Made by a program: the position numbers and the translations under genes. Positions 23,699 to 33,996 of a stretch of 64,000 nt of DNA are shown here, one piece after another. How positions within the stretch are numbered: position 1 is the stretch's first letter; every line of letters begins with the position of its first letter. The stretch covers positions 8,934,501 through 8,998,500 of the forward strand of contig NW_026870043.1 of NCBI RefSeq assembly GCF_029168945.1. The letters are read 5' to 3'. Source of the stretch: Cannabis sativa. Lineage: Eukaryota; Streptophyta; Magnoliopsida; Rosales; Cannabaceae. The notes under the pieces are model-generated. The model made no database searches. It was not told the origin of the DNA and saw only the letters and a program-made list of their open reading frames with translations.

Positions 23699-25394
23699 CT
23701 ATAAGAAGAAAAATAAACAAGGTTTGTAGTCCAGAATTAATAATACAAATGGATAATAATTCACTAAACATATCAGTTTATAGAAAGAAATACTTTGTTT
23801 CTTTGCAAGAAGCTTAGGACATTGGGGTTTCCAATGACCTTTCTCATTGCAGTAGAAACATTTTCCTTTTGGTGTATCACCGGAAGCTGCAGCCTTTTTG
23901 TTCTTAGCTGCTTTCGCAGCTTGAGCTCGCTTCTTGGCATTTTGCCACTTCTTCTTATTCTTGGATCTGGAAATAGAGGCAAAGTGTGCCTCAGGATTAT
24001 TCGTCCTATTACCATTTCCAGAATTCTGAGGTTTACTCCCTCTCTTCTTTGGTCCTCTAATCAAATTTTCATACGTCTGAAGGTCATTGACTAGCGTGTG
24101 AAAGTCTTGTTCCTTCTTGTTCATGACATAATTTGAAGTATAGGGCAGAAAATCTGGAATCAGACAATTCAAGATGAGACTCACTTGAGTAGTCTACTCC
24201 ATTTCAGCACCATTATTCTGGGCTTCCTGGAAATAACCTGCCATTTGGAGAAGGTGATCACGCACATTCTGATGGGGTTCCATCAGTGCATTGATAAATT
24301 TGTTAGTCGCGTCAAAGCGAGACTGGATAGATGCCATACCGAATAGCTCAGTTAACTGCATCATGATTTCTGCAGCCGTGACAGCGTTAGCAAACCTTTG
24401 TTTCAAGGTGTCAACCATTTTGGAAAGCATGAAGTATCGAACTTTGTTGTTAGCATTCTGCCAACGCTCAAACTTCTCTTTAACAGCTTTGGTTGCATTG
24501 TCACCTAGCTGTTCAGGAGACGGCTCAGTCAACACAAACAGTGTTAGTGTCATTATTTTGTGACAGTGTATGTTCTGTTCAATGTCTAGTCGTGTCTGGA
24601 ATTTTAGACTGTTATATCTGCACTAACGTTTGTTTACGAGAGTCTTTTTAAGTGTTAGTTAGTGCCACCTGGTCTTATCGTTGGTGTCATATATATAATC
24701 AGTTTCTGTTAGTAAAGTGGTCATCCAATTAATCATTTAGACAGTTATTTCGGTTGTTTTTAGAGAGATAGTCGTATCTTGTTTCTTGTGATTGTGATTA
24801 CAGGTTAGATCTTGAAGCTTGAGAGGGTTCGTCAATGGCGGAATGATCTGAATCTGGAATCGTTGAGTTCAAACTGAAGGGATTTCAGTGTCATCTTCAT
24901 CATCAGATCTGAAGAGATTTCAGATTGAAGACATGTTGAAGAGGAGCTCAGTTGCTGCACAAGGGATTGTGCATTGACAATCAGTGTTCTTGATTGTCAT
25001 TGGTAATTCATTACTATTTGCTGAAAAGGTTGTATTTGATTCCTTTAGAGAGAATTGGTAATTGTAATATGAACCTTTGATTGATAGTGGATGAACTTAC
25101 CCTGGTTCGGGGAACCCAAGCACTAGTCGGCTGAGATGTGTTCTCAGTGCAGATGAAGCTTGTAAATTGATGTGTGATTTACTGCTTAAAGCTTAATTCT
25201 TGTTCATAACTCATATCTTGAAATCGATCAACTTAAAGATGTTCAACTTGGTAACTTGAATCAATAAAATCTACTAGTAGCACTTTCAGGGTACTTTCAC
25301 CTATGAGAGCAATATTAATGTTCTCTCTCCATTTTCGGAAGTTAGATCCATTTAGCTTAATTTCAGTTAACAGTGATAGCATGGGATTCGACTT
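23699..25394 (-). pseudogene. B: copia gag with insertion and stop
   Basis: The gag protein of a copia element, forming virus-like particles around the RNA. Visible parts in order: N-terminus (SLLTEIKLNGSNF type, 25289-25394) with the initiating ATG of D replaced by AAG at 25392-25394, though an in-frame ATG follows at 25380-25382; the core of the capsid-like domain (24194-24541); a single TAG near 24191; and the C-terminal part with basic linker and CCHC zinc knuckle C-F-Y-C-N-E-K-G-H-W-K-P-Q-C. An unrelated 747-bp insert (24542-25288) splits codon region 36-38. Translation stops shortly after the knuckle; no protease or pol follows. Confidence 0.85.
24542..25288 (+). mobile_element. LTR-like 747-bp insertion in B gag
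   Basis: Defined by comparison with gag of D and F, which are continuous here. It starts TGTTAGTG and ends CTTTCA, has a TATA-like catatatataatc at about 24688-24700, and shows no similarity to other parts of the window. TG...CA ends and a single promoter-like block suggest a solo LTR of another copia family. No convincing 5-bp target duplication is visible (AACAG versus GGGTA), so the class is uncertain. It holds no long ORF. Confidence 0.5.
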
Positions 25395-25557
25395 GGCAAT
25401 TCAGGATACTACAAGATAATTAATAGAAATCAATTATTGTTTAACACAAAATCTTATTCGGAAATTATTAGCACATAGCAAGTAGGAATGACTAGAGAAA
25501 ATACTAAAAAATACAATCCTAAATAATCTCCAAGATTTTCAACAAACTGATATCAGT

Positions 25558-25860
25558 GTCCCGTTTAGGCGAGAGTCAAAGCTATCATCCATTGAATAGA
25601 GTTGTCAGCTCATCTAAAATGAGAAACATTCTGGCAACCTATTATTTGATCGAAAAAAGAATTCGACGTTGTCCCGTTTAGGCGAGAGTCAAGGTCATTC
25701 CTATTTCATGAACTTCCACCATTGTTTCATACGTTTGTAAGTCTTATACAGTCGCCACCATTAGGGTGATCAATACTAATATAAAAAATTAACAAATATA
25801 CTTATCTTTCAAGATTAAACGGTGCTAACTTGCTAATGAACGTTCCTCCATTAGGGAGGA
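25558..25860 (-). other. B leader: twin 20-nt motif and CTAAT-loop hairpins
   Basis: GTCCCGTTTAGGCGAGAGTC at 25558-25577 and 25671-25690 (113 nt apart). Hairpins CACC-ATTAG-GGTG at 25756-25768 and TCCTCC-ATTAG-GGAGGA at 25844-25860. Confidence 0.85.
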
Positions 25861-26715
25861 TTACTCACTAAAACAATAACTATGTAAAACCAACAATTGA
25901 GATCGAATATCTTAATAATACAGCTCATTATTTAAAATGTATTTTCTTCTATTATTTATTTATTTTAAATATATATTTATTAAATTTTAAATTTAGAATA
26001 AAACTCTAAATAAAATTTAATTTAATATTTATAAAATTAAACTTAGATGGTTAAGAAAATAAAATGAATTATTTCCATCTTAGTATTAATTTTCCAATAA
26101 ATATTAAGAAAATTACTTTTTAAGTTGTACTAATATAAATTAATTGACAACTAAAATTAAAACTTTCTATAAATATATATATATATATTCTATTTCGAAA
26201 AATTAACGTATCAAAGTATACGATTTTCGAAATACATTGAAAAATAAATTAATCTTTACTAGAAAAAATACTTCAAGCAAAAATACTATCTATCTAGATT
26301 TTCTTGACTAATTAATTCAATTTCTAATAATATATTTTAGTTCCTTTATTTTAAATTAATCATTAAATGAAAAAATCATTGATTTAAGTTGATTCAAAAA
26401 ATTAATAAAAATAATTAATTTACAACTTTAATCTATTTTTCAAGATAAATTCAAAATCATCTTGCATAATCAAATGCAATTTCGAAAAATGATGAATAAA
26501 ATAAATAAAATATATTTTGAAAATTATTCAAATTTAAGTTGTTATAAAAATACCCAACTTAAAATAATTTTCTATTTAATTAAATATCATGAAAATGACA
26601 ATATTTAAGTATCATTATGAAAATCAACTTAGATATTTAATTTTCAATTTAATTAAATGTATTAAATTCAGGAAATTAATAATTAAGTATAGAGAAGTCT
26701 TAATTATCTTGAATT
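25861..26715 (-). other. B: remaining AT-rich leader
   Basis: AT-rich leader aligned with A (13610 onward) and D. It ends near 26715 without reaching the conserved stem, GC island, primer site or LTR. Confidence 0.75.
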
Positions 26716-26902
26716 TACGCAAGATGATTTTGAATTTATCTTGAAAAATAGATTAAAGTTGTAAATTAATTATTTTAATTAATTTTTTGAATCAACTTAA
26801 GTCAATGTTTTTTTCATATAATGATTAATTTAAAATAAAGGAACTAAAATATATTATTAGAAATTGAATTAATTAGTCAAGAAAATCTAAAATATTTTTT
26901 AA
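26716..26902 (+). repeat. Inverted leader fragment (fold-back of B leader)
   Basis: A plus-oriented piece of copia leader, homologous to D 43185-43230 joined to 52909-53045. It is also the reverse complement of about 26276-26462, so the two form an inverted repeat of about 185 bp around a spacer of about 250 bp. Its right edge abuts the truncated Cassandra LTR. Confidence 0.8.
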
Positions 26903-27235
26903 ATGGCTCTTATACACGAGTATGTCACTCTGACAGCTTCATGGACTTATGACTGACCCTACAGACCAACACGAGTGTGTCCAGCGTGCTTTATCCTCAC
27001 TCGCACACTTCCTAGGAAAACTTCCCAGGAGATCACCCATTCTGAAATTGCCCAAGGTCAAGCACGCTTAACTGTGGAGTTCTTTTGAAATGGGCTACGG
27101 AAAAACAAGATGCACCTTGTTGATATAGGTAGTACCAATCAATCCATTTAAGCTCTCTTCAACTGTGTAGTCCCTTACCTACAAAGTATCAGAATCGTCC
27201 CACTTGACCTACCTCAAGCGATGTGGGATTGTACA
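26903..27235 (-). repeat. Cas LTR 1 (truncated)
   Basis: Lacks roughly 45 bases at its left edge compared with LTR 2. The 5S-like block (A-box complement near 27057-27072) is present. The internal domain that follows (27236-27289) has lost about 65 bp, including the primer site. Confidence 0.85.
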
Positions 27236-27289
27236 GCTAACTCGGTATTGCCCCTTACGGATCACGGGATAACTGACTGTCACAATCTT

Positions 27290-27673
27290 TGTAACGACCC
27301 TGCTTCAAGCCTCGATTGGGTCCTTACACCCACATAATAAATGGCTCTTATACACGAGTACGCCACTCTGGCTGCTTCTTGGATTGATGACTGACCCTAC
27401 AGACCAACACGAGTGTTTCCAGCTTGCTTTGTCCTCACTCGAACGCTTCCTCGGAAAACTTCCCAGGAGGTCACCAATCCTGAAATTGCTCTAGGCCAAG
27501 CACGCTTAACTGTGGAGTTCTTTCGAGATGGGCTACCAAAAAACAAGATGCACCTTATTGATATAGGTAGTACCAACCCATCCATTTAAGCTTTCTTCAA
27601 CTGTGTAGTCCCATACCTACAGAGTCTCAGAATCATCCCACTTGAGCGTCCCTAAGCGATGTGGGATTGCACA
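27290..27673 (-). repeat. Cas LTR 2
   Basis: 384 bp. On the element strand the 5S-like segment contains AGTTAAGCGTGCTTGG (27496-27511, identical to the plant 5S A-box region as I know it) and GGTGACCTCCTGGGAAGT (27458-27475, C-box region). Confidence 0.88.
27440..27535 (-). ncRNA. 5S-rRNA-derived segment in Cas LTR 2
   Basis: Spacing and order of the A-box and C-box follow a 5S rRNA gene, but the 5' third and the region between the boxes have diverged. This is a captured pol III promoter-like region inside an LTR and not a 5S gene. Equivalents lie in LTR 1 and LTR 3; LTR 3's A-box has a change (GCACACTT on the plus strand). Confidence 0.75.
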
Positions 27674-27793
27674 GCTTACCCGGTATTTCCCCTTACGGAT
27701 CACGGGACTACAGACTGTCATAATCACCCCCCTTACGGGGTCCGACATCCACGTCGACCACACTTCCGGCTAGGTCCAGGCTCTGATACCATT
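27674..27793 (-). other. Cas internal domain with primer site
   Basis: 120 bp. The primer site TGGTATCAGAGCC (complement of 27779-27791) lies two to three bases from the LTR. The other end is purine-rich (AAGGGGAAATACCGGG) next to the following LTR and may serve as polypurine tract. Confidence 0.8.
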
Positions 27794-28175
27794 TGTAACG
27801 TCCCCGCTTCAAGCCTCCATTGGGTCCTTACACCTACGGAATGAATGGCTCTTATACACGAGTACGTCACTCTGGCTGCCTCTTGGATTGATGACTGACC
27901 CTACAGACCAACACGAGTGTTTACAGCATGCTTTGTCCTCACTCGCACGCTTCCTGGGAAAACTTCCCAGGAGGTCACCCATCATTAAATTGCCCCAAGC
28001 CAAGCACACTTAACTGTGTAGTTCATTCATGAGGGGCTTCCGAAAAACAAGATTCACCTCGTTTTATAGGTAGTACCAATCAATCCATTTAAGCTCTCTT
28101 CAACTGTGTAGTTCCATACATATACAGTCTCAGAATCATCCCACTTGACTTTCCCAAGCGATGTGGGATTGCACA
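27794..28175 (-). repeat. Cas LTR 3
   Basis: 382 bp, same organisation as LTR 2. Confidence 0.88.
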
Positions 28176-28336
28176 GCTTACCCGGTATTTCCCCTTACGG
28201 ATCACGGGACTACTGACTGTCACAATCACCCCTTTTACGGGGTCCGACATCCTCGTCGACCACACTTCCAGCTTGGTCAAGGCTCTGATACCATTTATAA
28301 CGTCCCCGCTTTAAGCCTCCATTGGGTCCTTACAAA
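28176..28336 (-). other. Cas second internal domain and inversion junction
   Basis: Internal domain 28176-28295 with primer site at 28281-28293, then about 40 bases of a fourth LTR (starting TATAACGTCC, so its TG is mutated). After TTACA at 28330-28334 the sequence switches strand. The plus-strand primer site TGGTATCAGAGCC at 28337-28349 faces the minus-strand one, making a head-to-head junction. Confidence 0.85.
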
Positions 28337-28366
28337 TGGTATCAGAGCCTTGACCCAGCCAGAAGT
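28335..28366 (+). mobile_element. Cas plus-strand copy, part 1
   Basis: Primer site and first bases of the internal domain of a plus-oriented Cassandra, cut by insertion of C after GAAGT. It continues at 38492. Confidence 0.88.
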
Positions 28367-30186
28367 TGTTGGGAATTATTTTACCAGGATCTTAGATCTA
28401 CTCACAAGTATGTTTATTAACATCCTAAATAAGAACTTTTTAAAACGATAAATTATACACATATAAAGTTTAAGAAACCTTACATTGGGTGCAGCGGAAT
28501 TAAATGACTCCTTCCGTTCAGATCTCTAACCCTTGTATCCTTTCTGTAAGAGAGTATTATCAAGATCTGAACCTGGATCTCTTTCTCTGAATCCTTGATG
28601 TTGAATCTCCTTTGCTGATGATCTTTCTTCACGATCTTCCTCACTATGATTGAGGTATTGCTTGATGTGTGTGGGCACTACTCTAATCACTAAGGTAATT
28701 TCGAAATTCAAAGGAAGAAGCAAGAGAGAGAGCAGCGGCTAGAGAAGAGAGAGTGGAGGCTTAGGTTTTTCTAATTCAGAAAGTGTAATTTTCCTGAAGC
28801 CTTCACTATCTATTTATAGAATTCCACTAGGGTTAGATTTGAATTATATGGCATTAAAATAATGAAAAAATCAACTTAAAATACCTATAAAGGTGGCCGG
28901 CCATGGCTTAGTGGATTGGGCCTTGCTTTTTGCAATTTTGCAATTTTAACACCTTTTGTATCTGATTTTCTCAAAAATGCCAATTTCCTAATTCAATCAT
29001 TTAAATGCCAATTCTAACTATTTAATAACTATAAATAATTATTAAATAATATTGTCATTTATCATATTTATTAATTGAACCATACAAAGTATCATAATTA
29101 ACAAATATGCCCCTATTAACTCTTTCTTTACAATTTCACCCTTACTTAGTGAAAAATTCACAAATAGACATAGTCTAATTTGTGAATTATAATTGATTAA
29201 TTAAAACCAATTACATGAGTCTTACAAACAATATTATCTCAACTAGTGGGGGGACCATGGGTCTATATAATCGAGCTTCCAATAAGTAGATCAAGAATTT
29301 AGCACTAAAATTCACTAACTTATTAATTCTTCGTTGAATCCACACATAGAACTTAGAATTGCACTCTCAGTATATAGAATGCGCTATATGTTCCACCATA
29401 TAGACACATCATTAGTTATCCATTGTTATAATCCTAATGTGATCAATGATCCTCTATATGAATGATCTACACAGTAAAGGGATTAGATTACCGTAACACC
29501 CTACTATGTATTTTATCCTTAAAACACTTGAAGGAGATCATCCTTTGCTTACTATTCGCCAGATAGAAGCTATAGATTCCATGTTTATGCTAGCGCTCCC
29601 ACTCAATTGCACTATCGTGTTCCCAAAGAGTACGTATCACCCTGACCTAAAAGTAGGCTTAACTAACAATTCAAGGAACACGAATAGCCTTTCAAGATTG
29701 AGCCTAATCATAATAGGATTAAGATCATTTGATCTAGGATCAACTTGGCGATATTGACTTGAGTAGGTTCTACGGTAAGTTTAATTAAATCTAAGTCAAA
29801 GTTCAATATCGGTCCCTTCTGATGCATACTCCATGCATCCAACCTGAGCTTTACTTTATCCAATGTTCTGGAAAGAACATAGTATTTCTCCAAATACAAG
29901 TAAACTCTTGTTGTAGATTATCATATCAGTAACACCCTGTGTCTGATAAATCTAGGAAACTTTATTCACATAGTCATGTTTACTTTCCAATGTGATGACA
30001 GCACAATAAACATGATCAAGTATGTGAAAAGGGTTTAAGATGAATTTATAAATCAAATAGACAAGCATTTGATAAAGTGAACCAAATCATACACAAATGA
30101 ATGAAAAATACTTCTGTTTCTTTATTGATGTTGAATACAATAGATTACATTGAAATGGAGTTTTATTTAGGGCATAAAACCTAACA
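28367..30186 (-). repeat. C 3' LTR (left)
   Basis: 1820 bp. It lacks 72 bp present in the right LTR (the gap falls at about 29528, between 'acacttga' and 'aggagatc'; GA microhomology at the ends). GGCCGGCC at 28895-28902. The PPT beside it (about 30187-30198) has one change from the sister elements (AACTGGGAG instead of AAGTGGGAG on the element strand). Confidence 0.94.
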
Positions 30187-30215
30187 AACTCCCAGTTGCA
30201 CTAATATAAAACTAA

Positions 30216-32819
30216 TTAGTACATATCAATTAATCCTAAATTCTGACGGTGCTTTTCAAAGGCTGTCACGGCCAGGACTTTGGTGAATGGATCAGCTAGG
30301 TTGTCCTCTGTGTCAACTTTCTCAACTAGTACATCCCCTCTTGCCACGTATTCTCTGATAATGTGATACTTCCTTTCAATGTGTTTGCTTCTCTTGTGGC
30401 TTCGAGGTTCTTTGTTGTTTGCTATTGCTCCATTGTTATCACAGAGTAGTACCAGAGGCTTTTCCATTCCAGGAACAACTCCTATGCTGATGAAGAACTT
30501 TCTTAGCCAGATAAGTTCTTTAGCAGCTTCGACTACTGCTATGTATTCAGCTTCCATAGTTGAGTCCGATATCGCGGTTTGTTTAGCACTTCTCCAAACC
30601 ACTGCTCCACCCCCAAGAGTAAACACCATCCCAGATGTATATTTACTGTCTTCAAGACTTGCCTGGAAATCTGAATCAGTGTAGCCTATGGGATTTAAAG
30701 CACCACCCTTGTAGACTAACACAAGATTCCTTGTACTCTTTAAGTATTTCAGAATATACTTAACTGCATTCCAATGTTCTTGTCCTGGATTAGACTCATA
30801 CCTGCTCACGATTCCAACAGCATAACAGATGTCAGGTCTAGTGCACAACATTGCATACATTAGACTTCCAACTGCTGAGGCATAGGGAATATTCGCCATG
30901 TCCTCTTGAGGATCAGTCGGTGACTGTTCCTTAGATAGACGAATACCATATCTAGAGGGCATGTTTGCCCCATTGGCATTGTTCATGAAGAATCTCTCTA
31001 AGACTTTGTCTATGTAGGCTGTTTGAGAGAGAGGAAGGGATCTGTTCTTCCGGTTTCTGATAATCTGAATACCAAGAACATCGGCTGCTTCACCCAAATC
31101 TTTCATTTCGAATTGAGTGTTGAGCCATTCCTTAATGTGAGTCATTTTCTTGACACTGTTTCCAATGATCAAAATGTCATCAACATAAAGGACCAGGAAT
31201 ACTACTATTTGGTCTTCCTTGATTTGGTAAACATAAGGTTCATCTTCATTCTGAAGAAAGCCGTAGGTCTTGATGATTTCATCAAACCTCTTGTTCCATG
31301 AGCGAGAAGCTTGCTTAAGTCCATAGATAGACCTGTTTAACTTGCAAACTTTCTTTTCCTGCCTAGGAAGAACATAACCTTCTGGTTGCTCCATATAGAT
31401 GGTTTCTTCAAGTACCCCATTAAGGAAGGCAGCCTTGACATCCATTTGCCAGATTTCATAATTGAAAGCAGCAGCTATGGAGAGAAGAATTCGGATGGAT
31501 TTGAGCATGGCAAGAGGACTAAAAGTTTCCTCATAGTCCACGCCTTCTCTTTGGGTATAACCCTTGGCTACAAGTCTAGCTTTAAAAGTTTTGACTTCGC
31601 CTCCAGCTCCTCTTTTCTTCTTGTAAACCCACTTGCATCCTATCGGATGATAGTCGTCAGGTGCGTCTACATATTCCCAGACTTTGTTCTTTTTCATGGA
31701 ATCCATTTCTGAATCCATGTCGGCTGACCATCGTTTCCGTTGCGGACTAGCCATTACCTGTTTATAGGTTAATGGATCGTCATCAATACCGTCACCTACA
31801 ACCATATTGATTTCACCATCCAAGCCATAACGAGCAGGTTTTGTTGAAACCCTCCCACTACGACGAGGTACGGTTGTCTTCTGAACAGAAACTTTAGAAG
31901 TAGATTTCTCAGTTTGTTCAACTGAGGGAGTGGGATCGTCTTCTTCACGAGTGGAAGAGGACGGAACATTGGAAGGACTTATATCTGATAGCAATTCCTC
32001 TAGAACAACTTTACTTTTCGGTTTGTAGTCTTTAATATAGGTCTCTTCAAGGAAAGTAGCATTTGTAGAAACAAACACTTTGTTATCCTTGTGACTATAA
32101 AATAGTCCACCCCTAGTCTCTTTAGAATTTCCGACAAACATGCATACTTCGGTACGTGATTCAAGTTTGCCTTCTTTCTTTCTTAAGACATGAGCAAGGC
32201 ACCCCCAAATTCTGTAATGGCGTAAACTAGGTGTTCGACCATTCCAAAGTTCGACGGGTGTCTTAGGGACTGCTTTAGATGGAACAACATTTAGAATGTC
32301 ATTTGCCATCTGTATAGCATATCCCCAGAAGGACGTAGACAGAGTTGAATAACTCAGCATAGACCTAACCATTTCCAAAAGAGTGCGATTTCTTCTTTCT
32401 GCAACTCCATTTTGTTGTGGAGTAGCTGGGGCAGTGTATTGGGATTCAATTCCAAGTTCAATTAAATGATCTTTGAACTGCATATCGATATATTCTCCAT
32501 CCCTATCAGTTCGCAAGATCTTTAATGATTTACCTAATTGGTTTTGGGCCAAAGCATGAAACTCTTGAAACTTTTCAAACGTTTCAGATTTCTTTTGCAT
32601 TAGGTAAAGAAAACTATATCTAGAGAAATCGTCAATGAAAGTGACAAAATACTCATAACCACATCGGGCTTTGACATTCAAAGGTCCGCAGACATCGGAA
32701 TGCACTAACCCTAGAGGGATTTTGGCACGCTCTCCCTCTGCAGAGAAAGAACGTTTAGTCATTTTTCCTTCTAGGCAGGACTCGCATACTGGCAGTTCAC
32801 CTAAGACGACATTTTTCAA
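30216..32819 (-). CDS. C: copia pol (integrase, reverse transcriptase, RNase H)
   Basis: An open frame of 867 codons from the first Met. It encodes the enzymes that copy element RNA to DNA and insert it. Zinc-binding pre-integrase tail with CESC at residues 12-15; integrase core with D42, D105 and E141 (35 residues between the last two); a Ser/Thr-rich linker with PRRSGR at 318-323; RT from about 385 with the QMDVKAAFLNG block at 458-468 and catalytic YVDD at 545-548; RNase H with TDSD (713-716), EAEY (757-760) and CDNN (793-796), ending with the ADPFTK block near 842-847. Length and order are complete for copia pol. The true frame extends upstream: the codon before residue 1's region is joined in frame to the protease-gag segment through a single TGA (32877-32879). 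Of all sequences in the window this is the one most likely to have supplied enzymes recently. Confidence 0.93.
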   Translation of the reverse strand: MKNVVLGELPVCESCLEGKMTKRSFSAEGERAKIPLGLVHSDVCGPLNVKARCGYEYFVTFIDDFSRYSFLYLMQKKSETFEKFQEFHALAQNQLGKSLKILRTDRDGEYIDMQFKDHLIELGIESQYTAPATPQQNGVAERRNRTLLEMVRSMLSYSTLSTSFWGYAIQMANDILNVVPSKAVPKTPVELWNGRTPSLRHYRIWGCLAHVLRKKEGKLESRTEVCMFVGNSKETRGGLFYSHKDNKVFVSTNATFLEETYIKDYKPKSKVVLEELLSDISPSNVPSSSTREEDDPTPSVEQTEKSTSKVSVQKTTVPRRSGRVSTKPARYGLDGEINMVVGDGIDDDPLTYKQVMASPQRKRWSADMDSEMDSMKKNKVWEYVDAPDDYHPIGCKWVYKKKRGAGGEVKTFKARLVAKGYTQREGVDYEETFSPLAMLKSIRILLSIAAAFNYEIWQMDVKAAFLNGVLEETIYMEQPEGYVLPRQEKKVCKLNRSIYGLKQASRSWNKRFDEIIKTYGFLQNEDEPYVYQIKEDQIVVFLVLYVDDILIIGNSVKKMTHIKEWLNTQFEMKDLGEAADVLGIQIIRNRKNRSLPLSQTAYIDKVLERFFMNNANGANMPSRYGIRLSKEQSPTDPQEDMANIPYASAVGSLMYAMLCTRPDICYAVGIVSRYESNPGQEHWNAVKYILKYLKSTRNLVLVYKGGALNPIGYTDSDFQASLEDSKYTSGMVFTLGGGAVVWRSAKQTAISDSTMEAEYIAVVEAAKELIWLRKFFISIGVVPGMEKPLVLLCDNNGAIANNKEPRSHKRSKHIERKYHIIREYVARGDVLVEKVDTEDNLADPFTKVLAVTAFEKHRQNLGLIDMY

Positions 32820-33844
32820 TGGACCATCTTTGGTGAGCCTATTGAGTCTATCAAAGCCTATATGACCTAAACGTAAATGTCATAGATAAGTTTGATCATC
32901 ATTATCAATCTCTTTTCTTTTTAGGTTTCTAGGTCTAGCTACACTGAAAAGTTCACTATTTAGTGAGATTTGAGTACTCGGTCTTAAAACATAAAGCCCT
33001 TGTTCCATTATAGCAACACATATTTGAAATCCATTACGAGAAATTGAACAATTTGTACTCGAAAAATTCAATATATATGATTGTGTTTGCAAACATGAGA
33101 CACTAATCAAGTTTCTACTAAAGTTTGGAATAAATAAAACATTTTCTAAAATTAAAAATCTTTGTTGAAACTTGATGCGGGCTTTTCCTCTAGCTTTGAC
33201 CGATACTAATTCGCCATTGCCAACTTTAAGCTTTAACTCTCCTGGAAGCAGATTTTCCCAAGTTTCAAGCAATTGCAGTGAAGAACATACATGGTTAGTA
33301 GACCTAGAATCAACAATCCAGATGGATTTGTCGTTCTCTAAAACACATGATTCAAAGACCAAAGCATTACCTTCGTTTGAATTGTCTAGAAGGCTGGGAC
33401 ATCGTTCTTCATGATGACCCTTTCCATTACAATTCGAACATAGAAGATTATGTCTGATAATTGTACTTGAAGAAGCAGTTTTGCTAGATCCTTCATACCT
33501 AGTCCTTTTCCTTCGATTATTGATTGCAAACCCAGGGGGACCCATTGCAATCAAGTTCCGTTCATGGGCTCGTAATTCTGCTTCGAGCTTGTCCATGTCG
33601 GAGGAGTTAGAATTGTTGATCATGTAAGAGATAACAAATTCATTATACTCGGAGGAAGACTATTAAGGATAAGTTGGACCCATTGTTCTCTTGATAGATC
33701 AATTCCTAGTAGATTTGCCTTTTGGAACTTCAGATTCATCATCAACAGGTGCGAGTTAATGCAACTACCAGGATGCATTTTCACACTATAGAGTTCTTTT
33801 GCTAAGATAGTAACTAAGAGAGGATCGAGGTGAGGGTTATTCAT
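32820..33844 (-). pseudogene. C: truncated gag, zinc knuckle and protease
   Basis: Reading from 33844: a 74-codon frame with the C-terminal half of the copia gag core (the SREQWVQLILNSLPPS stretch), then a frameshift near 33650, then 247 codons with the gag tail, a CCHC knuckle (C-S-N-C-N-G-K-G-H-H-E-E-R-C) and the aspartic protease. The N-terminal half of gag present in F and B is missing: an ATG joins directly to mid-gag about 150 nt from the leader motif. The protease active site reads DSRST where copia proteases have DSG, so it is probably inactive. The frame ends at TGA (32877-32879), where the family has Trp before the HLRLGH motif. Confidence 0.88.
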
Positions 33845-33996
33845 AATTACACTACATCACATCAATAAAACAGAAGCAAGGTTTTGGCTCATAAATATAT
33901 ACACAATTTAGAAAATAACAAGTAATGACATATGTTATAGAAATACTAAATCTAACATAGTTTATTTTCCAAGGTATTTCAACAAACTGATACAGT

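Larger units (their letters stand above)
20037..26715 (-). mobile_element. B: gag-only copia element, 5' LTR lost
   Basis: 3' LTR (20037-21958), polypurine tract (about 21961-21970), 1.7 kb of pol-derived non-coding sequence, gag (23699-25394) interrupted by a foreign insertion, and leader to about 26715. There the sequence folds back into an inverted leader piece and then into Cassandra; primer site and 5' LTR are missing. The arrangement matches F closely, including the non-coding 3' part, so the two belong to one non-autonomous subfamily. Confidence 0.85.
26903..28336 (-). mobile_element. Cas: tandem Cassandra TRIM array
   Basis: LTR-internal-LTR-internal-LTR arrangement with a period of about 500 bp. 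LTRs are about 383 bp and internal domains about 120 bp. The element strand reads TGTGCAATCC...CGTTACA, then a Met-tRNA primer site and a short non-coding internal region. The LTRs contain 5S-rRNA-derived sequence, the hallmark of Cassandra. There are no ORFs of its own; movement depends on proteins from other elements. The leftmost LTR is truncated by the fold-back junction, and the first internal domain (27236-27289) lacks its primer site. Confidence 0.9.

Noticed and set aside
26180..26192. AT dinucleotide run as a possible matrix-attachment or origin signal
   Set aside because: A short microsatellite in AT-rich leader; nothing else supports a function.
27440..27535. A true 5S rRNA gene
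   Set aside because: Only promoter-like boxes match; the rest has diverged and sits inside an LTR.
27397..28451. Open frames in the Cassandra array
   Set aside because: Cassandra is non-coding; these frames lie across LTR, internal domain and the inversion junction and repeat only because the units repeat.
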